DNA of 64,000 nucleotides from Oceanidesulfovibrio marinus (GTDB lineage: Bacteria; Desulfobacterota; Desulfovibrionia; Desulfovibrionales; Desulfovibrionaceae). The stretch is taken from assembly GCF_013085545.1 (NCBI RefSeq), contig NZ_CP039543.1, positions 2,569,322 to 2,633,321 of the forward strand, written 5' to 3'. The notes below the pieces were generated by a model. The model made no database searches. It saw nothing but the letters and a program-made list of their open reading frames with translations, and was not told where the DNA came from. Numbering within the stretch: the stretch's first letter is position 1; the number at the start of each line of letters is the position of its first letter. This document shows, one piece after another, positions 59,728 through 64,000 of the stretch. Made by a program: the position numbers and the translations under genes.

Positions 59728-62273
59728 ACGTCATCTCCCGGACAGCTTGCGCCAAGGACCTTATCCGAGCGCTCCTCGGCGCTTGTTTCGCCCTGCTCCT
59801 TCCATATCCGTTGCAGAGGGAACGGCGCGGTCACGCCGCCCACGAACTTCCAGCCGGAATCCGGGATGCGCGGCAGCACCACGGTGTTCCGGGCCATGCG
59901 CTCGCTGGTCCGCAGCACGCCCCTGGCAAGGCCGCCCACAAGCGGCAGCAGTATTATATCGCCGTCGGCCAGATCCATGGCTTCGGCGCTCGCCGTGTGG
60001 AGAAATATTTCCGACTCGGGCATCAGTTCCCTGCCCAGCACGCCCTGGTTGGCCAGCGGGTCCGACCCGAAGATTCGCCGCCCCACGATGACTTCTTCCG
60101 GCCCCTCCACCACGTACTCGGCAAGGGGCGCGAGCATGCCGAACGGCTTCTCGGCCCGCTGCGGCAGCACGTGCACGGCGTGATCGGGTCTGGCCTCATG
60201 CATCAGGGAAAAAGCCGGCCCTGTCTCCACGGCCGAAGGCGTCTTCTGCATCGTCAGGTTCAGCTTCCGGCGCATCAGCTCTGCCCACTGAGAGGCCGAG
60301 CGCGGATCGCTGCCTGGAATTTCCGTCGTGAATTCGCGCGGCGGATGGCTGCCGCCGCCGGTCTGCTTCACCGGCGTGCCGCCCTTAAACACCGGAGCCG
60401 CGCGCTGCATCATGCCCAGGCTGTTCACGTAGCAGCCGCCGGACTCGAAAATGGTGGTCAGCGGCAGGGATACGTCCGCCTTGTTCCAGGTGTCGGAAGG
60501 CAGGCAGTCCATGCACACCAAGAGCTCCAGCTTGTCCATGCAGCTCTGCGCCCACTGGGTGCGCGGGAACTCCTGCAAGGGGTCATCGCCCACGCAGAGC
60601 AGCGCCTTGACCGAGCCACCCTCGACCGCGATCAGAATGTCTTCCAGGCTGCGGCCGTCCGGCGAGTCGGCAAGGGCAGCGCCCAGGGAGTTCGCCTCCG
60701 GCAGCAGGCAGCAGAGCCCGGCGTCCGCACCGGCGTGCCGCAGCAGCCGCACCATGCCGGCGGCCAGAGTGATCCATCCGGCGGGCATGGTCTCCCCGGC
60801 GCAGACCACCACGGGCCGCTTGGCCCTGGCCAGATCCTGGGCCACGGAGACGACAACGGCCTCCAATTTGGCGATGTCCTCGTTCATGCCGTCGTCCAGG
60901 GCCTGCAGCTCCCGCCAGAAGTCCCGGCACTCGCCGTCGAAGCCGGACTCGCCGTCCGGGAAGGTCAATGCGAGCAGCCACGCCGCCGTGGCCGGCAGGA
61001 AATGCCTGGCAACAGGAATTGCCGTGGCGTCGCAGAGCGTGTCCACCGGACGCGGATCGAGCACGGCGACCTTGGCGCCGGCGCGCTGGGCCTGGCGGAT
61101 GGCCAGCGCGGAAAGGGGCGCATCGTGCAACGGGTCCGCGCCGAGCACGAGCACGAAGTCGGCCTGTCGTACCTGGCCGAGGTCCCAGGCTATCTCGCGA
61201 TCCAGATGGGATGCGGCCTCATGGCAGGCGGAGCGCTCTGAAATGGTAGGGAAGTACGCTGGCGGGGCAATGCCCAGCGCATCCGTCAGGCCGCGGAGGG
61301 AGGCGAAATCCTCCAGGCTGCAGCGGGGGGAGGCGTACACGGCTACGGCGTCCGGGCCGTGCGCATCCATCGCCGCGCGAATCCTGCGCGCCGCCTCGGT
61401 CGCTGCGTTTTCGACATCCACGGGCGCACCGTCCACCAGGGCCTGCCGAGGACGCTCCGGCTGCGAGGCGTAGCCGAAACCGTACCGGCCCCTGTCGCAG
61501 AGGAAGGCGTCGTTGACGTCCATGTTCTCGCGCGCCTCGACGCGCAGCACCTCGCGGTAGCGGACCCCGGCCGTGGTGTTGCAGCCCAGGGAGCAGTGCA
61601 GGCACACGCTCGGCGCTCGCTCCAGGTCCCAGCGCCGCGCCCGGTAGCGCGAAGGTTTGTCCGTAAGCGTGCCGGTCGGGCATATCTCGGCGATGTTGCC
61701 GGAGAACGGGCTCTCCAGCCGGCCCGGCTCGAACCGGCCGTAGTAGACGCGCCCGGCGATGCCGAAGGTGCCGTAGTCCGTGCCCCCGGCGTACTCGCGG
61801 TAGAACCGCACGCAGCGGTAGCAGTGGATGCAGCGATTCATCTCGTGCTGGATGAGCGGGCCCAGATACTGATTCTCGTAGGTGCGCTTCTTGCCGCGGT
61901 AATGGCGGAGTCCGTGGCCGCCGGACACGGTCATGTCCTGCAGCAGGCAGTGGCCGCCCTCGTCGCAGATGGGGCAGTCGTGCGGATGGTCGAGCATGAG
62001 CCACTCGATGACCTGGGCGCGGAAGGCCATGGCTTCCGGATGGTTGGTGGAGACGACCATGCCGTCGCGCGCATCCACCATGCAGCTCATGTCCAGCCCC
62101 TTCTTATGGCCTTCGATAAACTTGACGGCGCACATGCGGCAGGCGCCGACCGCGCCCAGCGACTTGTGGTAGCAGAAGCGCGGGATCTTGATGCCCAGGC
62201 GTTCGGCGGCGTCGATGACCTTGGTTCCGGCCTCGACCTCCACTTCACGTCCGTCGATGGTCAGCTTGGGCAC
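59724..62273 (-). CDS. nuoG: NADH-quinone oxidoreductase subunit G
   Basis: An 849-residue Fe-S subunit of the peripheral arm. N-terminal [2Fe-2S] domain: RFCYHKSLGAVGACRMCAVK; NuoG-type His-Cys cluster region DHPHDCPICDEGGHCLLQD; [4Fe-4S] motif CIHCYRCVRFYRE; then the molybdopterin-oxidoreductase-like part with CLHCSLGCNTTAGVRYREVL, a possible extra N7-type cluster site. This domain binds no Mo cofactor in complex I. The ~100 C-terminal residues fit a dinucleotide-binding fold. It sits 49 bases after nuoF. Confidence 0.93.
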   Translation of the reverse strand: MPKLTIDGREVEVEAGTKVIDAAERLGIKIPRFCYHKSLGAVGACRMCAVKFIEGHKKGLDMSCMVDARDGMVVSTNHPEAMAFRAQVIEWLMLDHPHDCPICDEGGHCLLQDMTVSGGHGLRHYRGKKRTYENQYLGPLIQHEMNRCIHCYRCVRFYREYAGGTDYGTFGIAGRVYYGRFEPGRLESPFSGNIAEICPTGTLTDKPSRYRARRWDLERAPSVCLHCSLGCNTTAGVRYREVLRVEARENMDVNDAFLCDRGRYGFGYASQPERPRQALVDGAPVDVENAATEAARRIRAAMDAHGPDAVAVYASPRCSLEDFASLRGLTDALGIAPPAYFPTISERSACHEAASHLDREIAWDLGQVRQADFVLVLGADPLHDAPLSALAIRQAQRAGAKVAVLDPRPVDTLCDATAIPVARHFLPATAAWLLALTFPDGESGFDGECRDFWRELQALDDGMNEDIAKLEAVVVSVAQDLARAKRPVVVCAGETMPAGWITLAAGMVRLLRHAGADAGLCCLLPEANSLGAALADSPDGRSLEDILIAVEGGSVKALLCVGDDPLQEFPRTQWAQSCMDKLELLVCMDCLPSDTWNKADVSLPLTTIFESGGCYVNSLGMMQRAAPVFKGGTPVKQTGGGSHPPREFTTEIPGSDPRSASQWAELMRRKLNLTMQKTPSAVETGPAFSLMHEARPDHAVHVLPQRAEKPFGMLAPLAEYVVEGPEEVIVGRRIFGSDPLANQGVLGRELMPESEIFLHTASAEAMDLADGDIILLPLVGGLARGVLRTSERMARNTVVLPRIPDSGWKFVGGVTAPFPLQRIWKEQGETSAEERSDKVLGASCPGDDV

Positions 62274-62322
62274 GATATCTCTCCAACGTTCAGGTCTTCC
62301 GGATCAGCGCGCGGCGATCCGG

Positions 62323-63642
62323 TCAGGACGCATCCCTGTCGAGAACCTTCCAGTCCCCGGGTTTTGGTTTTTCCATGTCGCCGAAGGGGCAGCCGCGGCC
62401 GTCCAGGTGCTCGCGCACCTCGTCGCGGAAGCTGCGCAGAAGCCCCTTGACCGTGGAGGCGGCTCCCGGCGCAAAGCCGCAGTACGCGTGGGCCATGCCC
62501 GCGGCCACCGTCTCCAGCCGCTTGACGTCCGCCTCGGTCCCGTCGCCGGCTTCGATGTCCTGCAGGAGGCTGAGCATGTACGGGATTCCGTCGCGGCACG
62601 GCGTGCACCAGCCGCACGACTCCCGCGCAAAATAGGTCAGGATATTGATGGTAGCCTGTACGAGGCAGGTGTTCTTGTCGAAGACCACGATGGAGCCGGT
62701 GCCAAGGGAGAGGCCGGCGGCTTTCATGGAGTCGAAGTCCATGGGCGTTGCGAGCTGGGCCTGGGTGACGAAACTCGTGGACGCGCCGCCCGGAATGCAT
62801 GTCTTGAACTCCGCGCCGGGCAGCATGCCGCCTGCATGCTCGAAAATTATGTCGCCCAGGCGGGTGCCCATGGGCAGCTCGTAGCAACCGGGATCGACCA
62901 CCTCGCCGCTCACGCAGTACAGCTTGGTGCCGTCGCCTGTGGGCGTGGCCGCGAGGCCCTTGAACCACTCCACCCCGTTGCGGATGATGTGCGGGACGTG
63001 GGCCAGCGTCTCCACGTTGTTGACCACGGTGGGCATGCCCCACAGGCCGGAGCTGGTCATATGGCCGGTCTTGTCCGGGTTGGGCCGTTTGCCCATGATG
63101 GCGTTGGCCTGGGCCGAGCTCTCGCCGCAGATGTAGCGCCCAGCGCTGCGGTGCACCTCGATGTCGAAGGAAAAATCGCTGCCCAGTATGTTCTTGCCCA
63201 GCATGCCGGCCTCACGCGCCGCGGACAGCTCGCGCTCGATGAGCTCTGCATCGTCGTTGTACGACGGCCGGATGAAGAACACCGCGACGTCGGCCTGCAC
63301 GGCATAGGCGGCCATGGTGATGCCTTCGATGACCAGGTGCGGGTCCGTGTTGACCAGGACCCTGTCCTTGAAGGTGCCGGGCTCCATCTCGTCGGTGTTG
63401 GACTGGATATAGCGCGGATGGGGCGCGTCCTTGCGCACGAAGCCCCACTTGCGGCCGGCGGGAAAACCCGCGCCGCCGCGGCCCCGCAGGCCGGACTCTG
63501 TCACCATATTAATGACTTCATCCGGGGTCATGGTGCGGACCGCGCGCTCCAGCGCCTCGTACCCGCCGAGCTGGCGGTACTCGTCGAAGCCCACCGGACC
63601 GCAGTCCGAGCGCATGTTTTTCAGCAGTACACGTTCACTCAT
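62323..63642 (-). CDS. nuoF: NADH-quinone oxidoreductase subunit F
   Basis: A 439-residue NADH- and FMN-binding subunit. NADH loop SGLRGRGGAGFPAGRKWGFV; FMN site region NTDEMEPGTFKDR and ICGESSAQANAIMG; [4Fe-4S] site ESCGWCTPCRDG near residue 350. It receives electrons from NADH and passes them to the NuoE and NuoG clusters. It begins four bases after the nuoE stop. Confidence 0.95.
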   Translation of the reverse strand: MSERVLLKNMRSDCGPVGFDEYRQLGGYEALERAVRTMTPDEVINMVTESGLRGRGGAGFPAGRKWGFVRKDAPHPRYIQSNTDEMEPGTFKDRVLVNTDPHLVIEGITMAAYAVQADVAVFFIRPSYNDDAELIERELSAAREAGMLGKNILGSDFSFDIEVHRSAGRYICGESSAQANAIMGKRPNPDKTGHMTSSGLWGMPTVVNNVETLAHVPHIIRNGVEWFKGLAATPTGDGTKLYCVSGEVVDPGCYELPMGTRLGDIIFEHAGGMLPGAEFKTCIPGGASTSFVTQAQLATPMDFDSMKAAGLSLGTGSIVVFDKNTCLVQATINILTYFARESCGWCTPCRDGIPYMLSLLQDIEAGDGTEADVKRLETVAAGMAHAYCGFAPGAASTVKGLLRSFRDEVREHLDGRGCPFGDMEKPKPGDWKVLDRDAS

Positions 63643-63646
63643 GGCG

Positions 63647-64000
63647 CTACCTGCAGAGGCATTGGATGATGTTGTCGGCGTTCTCCCGCAGCTCGTCGAT
63701 GATCTCGTCCACCTTTTTCGGGGTCAGCCTGCCGTAATGCTTGCCGTTGATGAGCATGGCCGGCGCATTGTGGCAGTTGCCCAGACAGGCCGTGGGCAGC
63801 ACCGTGAACAGCCCGTCCTCCGTAACCTCGCCCACGCCTACGCCCAGCTTGTCGCAGAGGTACTGGAACAGGCTGTTCTCGTGGTGCATCCAGCAGGCAA
63901 CGCCGTCGCAGACGTGGATCACGAAGCGGCCCACCGGCCTGCGGTAGATGAAGTCGTAGAAGGTGCACAGCTCCTCCAGCTCCACGGTGGTCTTGCCGGT
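63647..64000 (-). CDS. nuoE: NADH-quinone oxidoreductase subunit E, 5' end beyond the window
   Basis: The C-terminal ~117 residues of the thioredoxin-like [2Fe-2S] subunit, open to the window edge (frame ...TGKTTVELEELCTFYDF). The four cluster ligands are visible: CDGVACW (C-x4-C) and ACLGNC (C-x3-C). The start must lie beyond base 64000; a GTG at 63985 is inside the domain and is not used. It is the first visible gene of nuoE-F-G-H. Confidence 0.93.
   Translation of the reverse strand, partial: TGKTTVELEELCTFYDFIYRRPVGRFVIHVCDGVACWMHHENSLFQYLCDKLGVGVGEVTEDGLFTVLPTACLGNCHNAPAMLINGKHYGRLTPKKVDEIIDELRENADNIIQCLCR

Noticed and set aside
1..64000. CRISPR array
   Set aside because: No regularly spaced direct repeats of 24-40 bases were seen anywhere, and no cas genes.

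Overview
The window looks like the chromosome of a sulfate-reducing deltaproteobacterium of the Desulfovibrionaceae type. The evidence is a two-subunit FdhAB formate dehydrogenase, a 2-oxoacid:ferredoxin oxidoreductase linked to an ADP-forming acyl-CoA synthetase, a ModE-like regulator, large chemotaxis and c-di-GMP proteins, and GC-rich host genes. The genus is an inference; no rRNA is present. Both window ends cut through genes (fdhA at the left, nuoE at the right).

Layout. 1-5.3 kb: end of fdhA, fdhB, an HxlR regulator divergent from an iron-sulfur-flavoprotein-like reductase, and a Cache/HAMP/GGDEF diguanylate cyclase. 5.8-24.3 kb: an integrative mobilizable element inserted in the 3' end of a tRNA-Leu(TAA), bounded by exact 77-bp direct repeats. 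It carries a tyrosine integrase, an FRG-domain protein, an operon of a PP2C phosphatase and two Ser/Thr kinases (one with an FHA-like tail), a GHKL-ATPase/PD-(D/E)XK-like protein, a ColE1-type mobilization cassette with two genes nested inside the relaxase gene, a DUF3987 protein, an AlpA-like regulator and four insertion sequences. Just outside the right repeat lies a decayed fragment of a second, related integrase, so at least two elements have used this tRNA.

24.5-36.1 kb: a divergent IclR regulator and a long operon that can be read as one catabolic route. Transporters (MFS, SSS, SMR) import a substrate, a GlcD/GlcF-type pair oxidizes a 2-hydroxyacid to a 2-oxoacid, a four-subunit ferredoxin oxidoreductase converts this to an acyl-CoA, and an ADP-forming acyl-CoA synthetase makes ATP. 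36.5-43.8 kb: a DUF169 protein, a sigma-54 activator, a glutamine-amidotransferase-like protein, a PNPOx-like protein, a ModE-like HTH protein, an aldehyde dehydrogenase and a broken gltD-like tail. Three copies of a TTATGCTAAATCTAGCATAA-like palindrome occur here and may be operators of the ModE-like protein.

44.2-47.9 kb: two amidohydrolases and a DUF6765-like protein. 47.9-56 kb (minus strand): CheA, STAS protein, CheW, a multi-HAMP chemoreceptor and an MFS/spermidine-synthase fusion. 56-57.4 kb: an AT-rich stretch with no convincing gene. 57.4-64 kb: rsgA and, convergent to it, nuoE-F-G-H of complex I, which ends at nuoH.

The most interesting material is the cargo of the tRNA-Leu element (a kinase/phosphatase trio and a GHKL-nuclease candidate, both plausible anti-phage functions) and the putative ModE-like regulon around the aldehyde dehydrogenase. 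All functions are inferred from motifs read by eye; no database search was run.
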